Positions 1 through 5,844 of a stretch of 8,321 bases of DNA are shown here, in pieces; position 1 is the stretch's first letter; the number at the start of each line of letters is the position of its first letter. The translations under genes and the position numbers were made by a program. Origin of the DNA: Chitinophagaceae bacterium UBA5175 (lineage in GTDB: Bacteria > Bacteroidota > Bacteroidia > Chitinophagales > Chitinophagaceae); contig DHWT01000105.1 of assembly GCA_002413325.1 (NCBI GenBank), forward strand, positions 9,345-17,665, read 5' to 3'. The notes beneath the pieces were generated by a model. That model did no database searches and had not been told where the DNA came from. It saw only the letters and a list, made by a program, of their open reading frames with translations.

Positions 1-587
1 ATCAGTCCGTTGACCAGGGGGAAAAAGCCGACCGAGTTCCAATGAAACAGCATAAATAAAACGGCTGAAATGAACAGGGCCGTCCATTTCGGAAATGAAT
101 CCATCAGGTTATTGAGTATATATCCACGGAATATCAATTCTTCATAAAAAGCAACCAGTACCATACTGCCAAAAGCCAGGAACAGGGCTTTCGGATCAAA
201 AATGATATCCATCCACCTGAGGTGGCCCGTCCCTTTTAAAACAAGCGCGCTGGCGCTGATGATGAATATGGCCAGCATAGCGCCCGCAAGGGCATCCCGT
301 ATATGTCCGTTCAATTCCAATCCAAGGGAAATAAAAGATCTCCGGTCAACCTTTCGGCGGAAAATATAGGTAACCACCAGGGCCAGTACGAAAAGAATAC
401 CGCCGACAATCAAAAGCCCGTTTCCTGTGGTCAGTGTCTGCAGGCCGGATGCATCCAGGGTCCCTCTATTGCCCAGGATATAGATGCCCAGAACGATTCC
501 GGACACAACAATAAAAACAACGAGATAAAGCAGCACGCGCATCCAGCCGGATCGCAGCAATGGTTTGGAAAAACCGGGGTTGTTCAT
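1..587 (-). CDS. CPBP-family intramembrane metalloprotease (CAAX protease-like), C-terminus cut by window edge
   Basis: This is a multi-pass membrane protein of the CPBP (CAAX protease and bacteriocin-processing, Abi) family, which are putative intramembrane endopeptidases. 195 codons are present and the frame is still open at base 1. Hydrophobic segments lie at about residues 17-38, 56-76, 99-117, 133-148 and 168-182. The family signature EELIFRGYI sits at residues 149-157, giving the paired catalytic glutamates E149/E150 and R154. The next conserved motif, a Phe-rich helix ending in His (F178-x-x-F-H182), follows at the usual distance. Family members are usually 230-300 residues, so roughly the last third, with the final conserved motif, lies outside. 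The start is well fixed: an in-frame TAA lies at 600-602, just upstream of the first ATG. The gene is divergent from pepT with a 112-bp gap. Members act in prenyl-protein processing, bacteriocin self-immunity or membrane stress, and nothing here decides among these roles. Confidence 0.88.
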   Translation of the reverse strand, partial: MNNPGFSKPLLRSGWMRVLLYLVVFIVVSGIVLGIYILGNRGTLDASGLQTLTTGNGLLIVGGILFVLALVVTYIFRRKVDRRSFISLGLELNGHIRDALAGAMLAIFIISASALVLKGTGHLRWMDIIFDPKALFLAFGSMVLVAFYEELIFRGYILNNLMDSFPKWTALFISAVLFMLFHWNSVGFFPLVNGL

Positions 588-699
588 GGAAGTAACATTT
601 TATCATCACGAAGATCGCAAGCCTGTTCAGATTTATGGGAATAAATTTCTCCGGACTTATTCGAAAGATGATATTTTTAACCTTCATTTGACTATTTAA
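588..699. promoter_or_regulatory. Divergent intergenic region (CPBP protease / pepT)
   Basis: This 112-bp AT-rich gap lies between two divergently transcribed genes and must hold both promoters. A short inverted repeat, GAATAA (639-644) and TTATTC (657-662) with a 12-bp spacer, is present and could be an operator or chance. I could not find a good match to the Bacteroidota promoter consensus (TTTG near -33, TAnnTTTG near -7) on either strand, and no Shine-Dalgarno sequence precedes either start. The promoter role is inferred from gene orientation only. Confidence 0.35.
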
Positions 700-1956
700 A
701 TGCTCCATATGTTAACCGGTTATCCTTCTTCCCTGGCAGATCGTTTTTTCAGGTATGTGCAGATAGATACCCAAAGCGATCCGGCTTCAGACACACAGCC
801 TTCCACGGCCAAACAGTTCGATCTCATCCGGCTGCTATCGGATGAATTAAAAACCATGGGGTTGACAGACGTGGAAGTGGACGAAAACGGATATCTCTAT
901 GCGGGCATTCCTTCCAATTCCGAAAAACCCATACCGGTTATTTGCTTTTGTGCCCATGTAGATACCTCCCCCGATTGCAGGGCCAGTGAAGTAAAACCAC
1001 TCCTGCATAAAAATTATTCCGGCGAAGACATTATTTTACCCGACGACCCGGAGCAGGTAATCCGAACTGCCGATCATCCGTATTTACTCGAAAAAACCGG
1101 CCAGGATATCATTACGGCTTCCGGCAAAACCCTGCTGGGTGCCGATGATAAGGCCGGAGTGGCCATTATCATGGAACTGGCTTCCTTCCTGGTTCAGAAC
1201 CCGCAAATAAAACACGGAAAAATCCGACTGCTTTTTACTCCGGATGAAGAAATCGGGCGGGGTGTCAATAAGCTGGATATGAAAAAACTGGGCGCTGAAT
1301 TTGGTTATACTCTGGACGGGCCCGAACTGGGGACGCTTGAAGAAGAAACTTTCTCCGCCGATGGCATGCATTTTATTTTTTACGGCGTGTCGGCCCACCC
1401 GGGCCATGCTAAGGACAAACTGGTGAACGCCATCAAAATGGCTTCCGCTTTTATTGCACAACTGCCTTCAGATGAGTTTTCTCCGGAAACGACAGAGGGT
1501 CGCTATGGTTTTGTACATCCTGTGAAAATGGAAGGCAGCCCTGAAAAAATGCGCGTGGATTTTATAATACGTGATTTCGATACTGCCAGGTTAAAGGCCT
1601 ACGAAGAATACCTGAAAGACAAAGCCGGTGATACGATTCGTAAGTTCCCCGGGGGACGTTATGAATATGGAATACAGGAACAGTACCGCAATATGAAAGA
1701 AATACTGGTAAACCATCCGCAGGTTTCTGAATTTGCCAGGGAAGCCATGCGCCGAGCCGGGATTGAAATAAAAGAATCCGCCGCGCGGGGGGGTACTGAT
1801 GGTTCCCGTTTATCTTTCATGGGCATGCCCTGCCCGAATCTGTTTACCGGGGAAATGGCATTTCACGGCAAACACGAATATGTTTGTGTACAGGATATGG
1901 AAAAAAGCCTGGAAACCATTATTCACCTGGCGCGGATATGGGAGGAAAAATCTTAA
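700..1956 (+). CDS. pepT: Peptidase T (tripeptide aminopeptidase, M20B)
   Basis: This cytoplasmic dinuclear-zinc aminopeptidase removes the N-terminal residue from tripeptides during peptide catabolism. The 418-residue length fits the family (about 405-420). The N-terminus matches the PepT pattern (LADRFFRYVQIDTQSD, residues 12-27). Metal-site residues line up in order: H86 with D88 in the AHVDTSPD stretch, bridging D149 in GADDKAG, the E183/E184 pair in PDEEIG (E183 as catalytic base), D206 in TLDGPELG, and H389 in FHGKHEY. The dimerisation (lid) domain covers about residues 215-330, with the SAHPGHAKDK motif at 231-240. The substrate loop RGGTDGSRLSFMG spans 363-375. An in-frame TAA directly precedes the ATG at 700, so the gene starts there or at the second ATG (709). 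No signal peptide is seen. Its stop codon overlaps that of the next gene on the opposite strand by 4 nt. A run of seven G (1787-1793) lies in the conserved RGGTDG codons. Confidence 0.95.
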   Translation: MLHMLTGYPSSLADRFFRYVQIDTQSDPASDTQPSTAKQFDLIRLLSDELKTMGLTDVEVDENGYLYAGIPSNSEKPIPVICFCAHVDTSPDCRASEVKPLLHKNYSGEDIILPDDPEQVIRTADHPYLLEKTGQDIITASGKTLLGADDKAGVAIIMELASFLVQNPQIKHGKIRLLFTPDEEIGRGVNKLDMKKLGAEFGYTLDGPELGTLEEETFSADGMHFIFYGVSAHPGHAKDKLVNAIKMASAFIAQLPSDEFSPETTEGRYGFVHPVKMEGSPEKMRVDFIIRDFDTARLKAYEEYLKDKAGDTIRKFPGGRYEYGIQEQYRNMKEILVNHPQVSEFAREAMRRAGIEIKESAARGGTDGSRLSFMGMPCPNLFTGEMAFHGKHEYVCVQDMEKSLETIIHLARIWEEKS

Positions 1957-2930
1957 GCTGCCTGATTTTTTGAAAGAATGGCCTGCACGATCTGCCTGGC
2001 ATGTTCGCGGGAATTTTCTATGAACCAGATATGGGTATCCATCCCGCCGCAAACCACACCCGCCAGGTAAATATTTTTACGGTTGCTTTCCATGGTTTCT
2101 TTATTGTAGGTGGGATAGCGTTTTTCATCTTTGGACAATTCAATCCCCAGTTTTTCCAAAAATGTAAAATCCGGCTGATAGCCTGTCATCAGGAGAACAT
2201 AATCATTGGGAATTGTCAGGGTACCATCCGGCGTCCGGATATCCACTTCCTTTTCGCGGATGGCCAGCAGGGTGGAGTTAAAATAGGCCTTGATGGATCC
2301 TTCCTCAACCCGGTTCACTATATCAGGCCGGACCCAGTATTTCACACGCTTTCCAATTTCAGAACCCTTGATCACCATGGTCACCTGGGCGCCCTTTCGT
2401 AGACTTTCCAGGGCCGCATCCACGGCTGAATTATTGGCGCCTACCACCAGGAGTTTCTGCATGGCATAAAAATGAGGCTCTTTATAATAATGCCTCACTT
2501 TGGGGAGATCTTCACCTGGTATATGCAACAGATTGGGAATATCATAAAAGCCGGTAGCTACGACCAGGTTCTTTGCGGAATAGGATGATTTACTGCTGAT
2601 CACTTCATAATGACCACCCTGTTCCTTCACATCCAGCACTGCCTCATGCAAATGAATATTGAGATTCTGGGAAACGGCTATGCGGCGGTAATATTCAAGC
2701 GCTTCGGGGCGGGTCGGTTTTACATTATTACTCACAAAAGGGATGCCCCCGATTTCAATTCTTTCAGAAGTTGAAAAAAATGTCATGTTGGAAGGGTAGT
2801 GATACAATGAATTGACCAGCACCCCTTTTTCCAGTATGAGATAGGTCAGTCCGGCCTTCTTCGCTTCCAGTCCGCAGGCCAGCCCGATGGGCCCGCTGCC
2901 AATAATCAGCATATCCAGAATATCACGCAT
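1953..2930 (-). CDS. ypdA: YpdA-family FAD/NAD(P)-dependent disulfide reductase (putative bacillithiol disulfide reductase)
   Basis: This is a two-Rossmann flavoprotein of the thioredoxin-reductase-like YpdA (Bdr) family, which in Firmicutes reduces bacillithiol disulfide with NADPH. With the start at 2930 it has 325 residues, close to the 324-328 of Firmicutes YpdA. Visible motifs are an FAD-binding GSGPIG loop (11-16), the family block YHYPSNMTFFSTSERIEIGG (43-62), VVATG (123-127), a second NAD(P)H-binding loop VVGANNSAVD (162-171), MTGYQPD (248-254) and YLAGV (288-292). The cysteine that follows Pro in the GGGPCG loop of Staphylococcus YpdA (Cys14) is Ile15 here. The only cysteines are C19 and C294, and there is no CxxC as in thioredoxin reductase. 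The frame stays open upstream to an ATG at 2999, but the 23 extra residues do not resemble the family, so 2930 is preferred. It converges on pepT with overlapping stops. Its thiol substrate in this organism is inferred, not shown. Confidence 0.88.
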   Translation of the reverse strand: MRDILDMLIIGSGPIGLACGLEAKKAGLTYLILEKGVLVNSLYHYPSNMTFFSTSERIEIGGIPFVSNNVKPTRPEALEYYRRIAVSQNLNIHLHEAVLDVKEQGGHYEVISSKSSYSAKNLVVATGFYDIPNLLHIPGEDLPKVRHYYKEPHFYAMQKLLVVGANNSAVDAALESLRKGAQVTMVIKGSEIGKRVKYWVRPDIVNRVEEGSIKAYFNSTLLAIREKEVDIRTPDGTLTIPNDYVLLMTGYQPDFTFLEKLGIELSKDEKRYPTYNKETMESNRKNIYLAGVVCGGMDTHIWFIENSREHARQIVQAILSKNQAA

Positions 2931-3044
2931 GAATTCAAAGATAAAACATAAAAAAGCGCCTGCGGGATTTCCGTTTCCAGTCTCCAAAAAATAGTACATT
3001 CACCCATGTATAAATCCCCAAGGGAAAATTACAATTGATATTTT
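2931..3044. promoter_or_regulatory. Divergent intergenic region (ypdA / SPFH gene)
   Basis: This gap of about 114 bp separates the preferred ypdA start (minus) from the SPFH gene start (plus) and should carry both promoters. On the minus strand, TATCTTTG (plus coordinates 2936-2943) matches the Bacteroidota -7 consensus TAnnTTTG. It ends 5 nt before the ypdA ATG, which would imply an almost leaderless transcript, and no convincing -33 TTTG lies at the right distance. I therefore treat it as a weak candidate. Nothing else recognisable was found. Confidence 0.3.
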
Positions 3045-3977
3045 ATGGAAAGTCTTATTCAATTCTGGTGGGTCTTACCCATACTGGTTTTTATTTTCAG
3101 CGGGCTGGTTACGGTGAACCAGGGTTATATCGATGTGGTGACCCTGTTCGGGAAATACCGCAGGATTCTGCACCCGGGACTGAATTTTAAAATCCCGTTA
3201 CTGGAGCAGATCCAGAAACGTATCAGTATCCAGAACCGATCCGTGGAACTGGAATTCCAGGCCGTAACAGCCGATCAGGCCAATGTGTACTTCAAAAGCA
3301 TGTTACTCTATGCCGTTCAGAATGCGGATGAGGAAACCATTAAAAAAGTTGCATTTAAATTCTTTGCAGAACGGGATTTAATGCAGGCCCTGACAAGAAC
3401 GATTGAAGGCAGTATCCGTTCTTTTGTTGCCACCAAAAGGCAGGCGGAGATCCTGGGGCTTCGAAGGGAAATCGTGGAATTCGTCAAAGACCAGATCGAC
3501 CACTCCCTGGAAGAATGGGGATATCATTTACTCGACCTGCAGATCAATGATATCACGTTTGACCAGGCGATCATTGACTCCATGAGTAAAGTGGTCGCCA
3601 GCAATAACCTGAAAGCTGCAGCAGAAAATGAAGGCCAGGCCCTGCTTATAACCAAAACCAAGGCGGCAGAGGCCGAGGGCAATGCTATCAAAATATCTGC
3701 TGAAGCTGAAAAGGAAGCAGCCCGCCTGCGTGGACAGGGCGTGGCCCTGTTCCGGGAAGAAGTGGCCCGGGGTATGACGGAAGCTGCAGAGCAGATGAAA
3801 CGGGCCAATCTGGACACGAACGTAATCCTCTTCAGTATGTGGACGGAAGCCGTGAAAAATTTTGCAGAATTCGGAAAAGGAAATGTGATATTCCTGGATG
3901 GCAGCGCTGAAGGCATGAACAGAACCATGAAACAGATCCAGGCAATGATGATGAAACAGGAAAATAATGGTTCATGA
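3045..3977 (+). CDS. SPFH/band-7 (prohibitin/stomatin-like) membrane protein
   Basis: This is a 310-residue member of the SPFH superfamily (stomatin, prohibitin, flotillin, HflK/C), whose members form large membrane-anchored oligomers that organise membrane microdomains or regulate proteases. One N-terminal membrane anchor lies at about residues 8-25. The SPFH domain follows from about 26 to 185, with stomatin-like stretches VVTLFGKYRRILHPGLNFKIP (residues 31-51) and LQINDITFDQAIIDSM (165-180). An Ala/Glu/Lys-rich region with KAAEAEGNAIK and SAEAEKEAARLRGQG (about 190-232) is the coiled-coil section of the family. The C-terminal part (255-310) ends in a Met/Gln-rich tail. The order of blocks recalls plant HIR proteins and bacterial QmcA more than HflK/C. 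No NfeD-type partner is adjacent. The gene lies 97 bp upstream of exbB on the same strand, and the spacer carries an inverted repeat, so shared transcription is uncertain. Its client in this cell cannot be told from sequence. Confidence 0.9.
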   Translation: MESLIQFWWVLPILVFIFSGLVTVNQGYIDVVTLFGKYRRILHPGLNFKIPLLEQIQKRISIQNRSVELEFQAVTADQANVYFKSMLLYAVQNADEETIKKVAFKFFAERDLMQALTRTIEGSIRSFVATKRQAEILGLRREIVEFVKDQIDHSLEEWGYHLLDLQINDITFDQAIIDSMSKVVASNNLKAAAENEGQALLITKTKAAEAEGNAIKISAEAEKEAARLRGQGVALFREEVARGMTEAAEQMKRANLDTNVILFSMWTEAVKNFAEFGKGNVIFLDGSAEGMNRTMKQIQAMMMKQENNGS

Positions 3978-3983
3978 TCCCCG

Positions 3984-4032
3984 GTTAACGGTAAATTGTA
4001 AATGCATTAACAATTAACCATTAACATTTAAC
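3984..4032. repeat. Opposed heptamer array / imperfect 21-bp inverted repeat upstream of exbB
   Basis: Bases 3984-4004 and 4005-4025 are abutting 21-nt arms that pair at 18 of 21 positions, centred on ATGCAT. Each arm is itself built of 7-nt units. Reading right from the centre gives CATTAAC, AATTAAC, CATTAAC and then ATTTAAC (to 4032). Reading left on the other strand gives CATTTAC, AATTTAC, CGTTAAC. There are thus four units in one direction and three in the other. The array lies wholly between the SPFH stop (3977) and the exbB start (4075). It could be an operator for a dimeric regulator, a weak hairpin ending the SPFH transcript (there is no T-run after it), or a member of an intergenic repeat family. 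The pattern is read directly from the sequence and the role is unknown. Confidence 0.75.
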
Positions 4033-4074
4033 AATTGTATAATTACTTTTACTTCTATAAAATCCAGGTCACGA

Positions 4075-4779
4075 ATGAATGTATTCTTTCTGCAGGTTAT
4101 TATTGATTCTTCAAAAATTAAAGACAGTCTGGCCCGCGCCGGCATTATTCCGGCGCCGGGAAAACAAAACCTCTGGGATATCCTGGAAAGGGGTGGCCCC
4201 CTGATGATCCCGCTGGCGATCCTGCTGGTTATTGCGGTGTTTGTGTTTATTGAACGCGTGATGGCTATCAACAAGGCCTCCAAAACAGACGAAAATTTCA
4301 TGAATATCATCCGGGATCATATTGTGAACAACAATGTGATGGCTGCCCGGAGCCTGACAAAAAACACCAATAACTCGATTGCCCGGATGATCGATAAGGG
4401 TATTCAGCGAATCGGCAAACCCATCGACGCCATCGAAAAGAGCATGGAAAATGTAGGCAGACTGGAATTATATAAAATGGAAAAGAACGTATCCGTTCTG
4501 TCTGTGATCGGTTACATCGCGCCCCTGTTCGGATTCCTGGGAACCATCATCGGGATGTTCCAGCTGTTTTATAATATCGCATCTACGGGGGAATACAGCA
4601 TTTCAAATATCGCCGGCGGTATTTATGTAAAGATGATATCCTCAGCAGGCGGTTTGATCATCGGTATCATCGCCTATATCATGTACCGCTACCTGAATTC
4701 GCAGATAGATAAATCGACCAATAAAATGGAAGTGGCCAGCGCAGAGTTTATCGATATTCTGCAGGAACCGACCAGATGA
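4075..4779 (+). CDS. exbB: MotA/TolQ/ExbB proton-channel family protein
   Basis: This is an inner-membrane proton-channel subunit. With ExbD it harvests the proton gradient to drive TonB-dependent outer-membrane transport or TolA-type work. It has 234 residues with the ExbB topology: a short periplasmic N-terminus, a first membrane helix at about 42-60 ending in the conserved Glu of FIERV (E60), a cytoplasmic segment containing SIARMIDKGIQRIG (101-114) and MENVGRLE (124-131), a second helix at about 141-168 with IAPLFGFLGTIIGM (148-161, conserved Thr157), and a third helix at about 183-205. In the third helix, KMISSAGGLIIGI (186-198) has Ser189 where relatives usually have the pore Thr, a conservative change that keeps the hydroxyl. 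EFIDILQEPT at the C-terminus is typical of Bacteroidota members. The ATG at 4075 gives the expected N-terminus. exbD follows after 76 bp. No TonB gene is in the window. Confidence 0.92.
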   Translation: MNVFFLQVIIDSSKIKDSLARAGIIPAPGKQNLWDILERGGPLMIPLAILLVIAVFVFIERVMAINKASKTDENFMNIIRDHIVNNNVMAARSLTKNTNNSIARMIDKGIQRIGKPIDAIEKSMENVGRLELYKMEKNVSVLSVIGYIAPLFGFLGTIIGMFQLFYNIASTGEYSISNIAGGIYVKMISSAGGLIIGIIAYIMYRYLNSQIDKSTNKMEVASAEFIDILQEPTR

Positions 4780-4789
4780 GTTACCAGAA

Positions 4790-4836
4790 TGTGAGTATGG
4801 GAATCCGGAAATTATATTCATATTCACATACTCCCA
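4790..4836 (+). promoter_or_regulatory. Imperfect stem-loop between exbB and exbD
   Basis: GAGTATG (4793-4799) pairs with CATACTC (4827-4833). Inside, after one mismatch, GAAT (4801-4804) pairs with ATTC (4822-4825), and outside, after one mismatch, TG (4790-4791) pairs with CA (4835-4836). The loop is about 17 nt. The structure sits in the 76-nt spacer between the exbB stop and the exbD start, where an operon would not need a gap. It is not followed by a clean T-run (ctttaaaaatc follows), so it is a poor intrinsic terminator. It may instead be an mRNA-processing or stability element that sets ExbB:ExbD stoichiometry. The pairing is seen, and the function is inferred. Confidence 0.45.
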
Positions 4837-4855
4837 CACTTTAAAAATCAAAGTT

Positions 4856-5260
4856 TTGAATCTAAGGAACAAACATAGAGACGAAGGTGAAGTCCATACC
4901 GGACCATTGAATGATATCCTGTTCATCCTGCTCCTCTTCTTCCTGATTGTATCCACCCTGGCCAATCCCAATGTGATCAAACTTTCCCAGCCCAAATCAA
5001 AAAGTGATACCCGTTCCAAGCAGACCGTTGTGGTATCCATTGATGCCAACCGTCAGTTTTTTGTCGGAACCACCAAAGTGACTCTGTCTGAACTGAAAGC
5101 ACAGCTTCAGCCCTTTTTAGCTAAAGAAACCGATCAGCCTTCCATCGTAATCAATGCAGATAAAACGGTTCCGATCGATGATGTGGTGGCTGTTATGCGG
5201 ATAGCCCGCGAACTGGGTGCCCGGACGGTTTTAGCTGTGGATAAAAAAGGAGTGCAGTAA
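4856..5260 (+). CDS. exbD: ExbD/TolR-family proton-channel partner, TTG start
   Basis: This is the partner of ExbB: one inner-membrane helix, with a periplasmic domain that couples proton flow to TonB or a TonB-like protein. The 134 residues fit the short Bacteroidota ExbD form. The N-terminus MNLRNKHRDEGEVHTGPLND is typical, and it decides the start. There is no ATG in this position, so TTG at 4856 is used. The proton-carrying Asp is D20 in LNDILF. The helix spans about residues 18-36 and is followed by STLANPNVIKLSQPKS (33-48). The periplasmic domain (about 55-134) includes VVVSIDANRQFFVG, VINADKTVPIDDVVAVM and a final LAVDKKG. No Shine-Dalgarno sequence precedes the start. The stop codon is only 2 nt before the next ATG, so this gene is almost certainly co-transcribed, and perhaps translationally coupled, with the dehydrogenase genes downstream rather than with tonB. 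Confidence 0.92.
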   Translation: MNLRNKHRDEGEVHTGPLNDILFILLLFFLIVSTLANPNVIKLSQPKSKSDTRSKQTVVVSIDANRQFFVGTTKVTLSELKAQLQPFLAKETDQPSIVINADKTVPIDDVVAVMRIARELGARTVLAVDKKGVQ

Positions 5261-5262
5261 TA

Positions 5263-5838
5263 ATGAAAAGAAGAAAAGCCATTGGGACCATCCTGCTGGC
5301 AGGGGGTGCTGCGGCCCTGGGTATCGGGGGATATGAATGGTATGCCCTTACGAAAAATCCCCATAAAAAATATTTACTCTCCAAAAAGTCCCTGCTGACG
5401 GAACTGGCAGAAACGATTATACCGGCTACTGATACACCGGGTGCACGGGAAGCCGGCGCCGTGGAATACATGATGCGTTTACTCACTGAATGCACCGATA
5501 CGAAAACACTGAACCGGTTCGTAACCGGCCTGAAGGAACTCGAGGACTATACAAATTCCCGTTATCACCAGTCTTTTACCGAATGCGACCCGGGCGAAAA
5601 AGAATCCGTTCTTTCATACTTTGATCAAAACTCCGAAACGACCCTTACCCTGATAGAAAAAGTAAAAAATAAATACACGGGCATCCCGTTCTTCGAAACC
5701 CTTAAGAAATATACGGTTCAGGGTTATTGCATTTCAGAAAAAGGAGCCAGTTTGGGAATGCATTATATTGCAGTACCCGGCAGGTATTTGTCCTGCATTC
5801 CGCTGGAACCAAATCAAAAAGCCTGGGCTACAAATTAA
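5263..5838 (+). CDS. Gluconate 2-dehydrogenase subunit 3 family protein (Tat-signal small subunit)
   Basis: This is a 191-residue small subunit of a membrane-bound or periplasmic flavoprotein dehydrogenase (Gluconate_2-dh3 family). In related FAD-dependent glucose, gluconate and sorbitol dehydrogenases this subunit carries the Tat signal and escorts the folded flavoprotein subunit across the membrane. The N-terminus MKRRKAIGTILLAGGAAALG has a twin arginine (R3-R4) and a hydrophobic stretch (about 8-23), like a Tat signal or anchor. Family hallmarks are LTELAETIIPATDTPGAREA (residues 45-64) and, near the C-terminus, a conserved block containing FFETLKKYTVQGYCISEKGA (143-162), GMHYIAVPGRY (165-175), CIPL (178-181) and QKAWA (185-189). 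The GMC flavoprotein gene begins 6 nt after its stop, as expected for the complex. The cytochrome c subunit found in the proteobacterial three-gene operons is absent here. Confidence 0.88.
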   Translation: MKRRKAIGTILLAGGAAALGIGGYEWYALTKNPHKKYLLSKKSLLTELAETIIPATDTPGAREAGAVEYMMRLLTECTDTKTLNRFVTGLKELEDYTNSRYHQSFTECDPGEKESVLSYFDQNSETTLTLIEKVKNKYTGIPFFETLKKYTVQGYCISEKGASLGMHYIAVPGRYLSCIPLEPNQKAWATN

Positions 5839-5844
5839 TCAGCA

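Noticed and set aside
639..662. Six-base inverted repeat (GAATAA / TTATTC) as an operator
   Set aside because: It is short and AT-rich with a 12-bp spacer, and is expected by chance in such sequence. It is mentioned only in the intergenic entry.
466..708. Minus-strand open frame starting at 708, overlapping the CPBP gene
   Set aside because: It is in a different frame from the CPBP protein, shows no family pattern and overlaps the clear EELIFRG-bearing frame. It is a shadow frame.
2936..2943. Minus-strand TATCTTTG as the ypdA -7 promoter element
   Set aside because: It fits TAnnTTTG but lies 5 nt from the ATG, and no -33 element stands at the right spacing. It is kept only as a weak candidate within the intergenic entry.
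2931..2999. Longer ypdA start at 2999, adding 23 residues
   Set aside because: The added residues show no family similarity. The start at 2930 gives 325 residues, as in known YpdA proteins, with the FAD loop about 10 residues from the N-terminus as usual.
4136..4156. GC-rich hairpin (GCGCCGG / CCGGCGC, 7-nt loop) in exbB
   Set aside because: It lies within the coding region at codons 21-28 and has no T-run after it. It is probably a result of Ala, Pro and Gly codons rather than a terminator.
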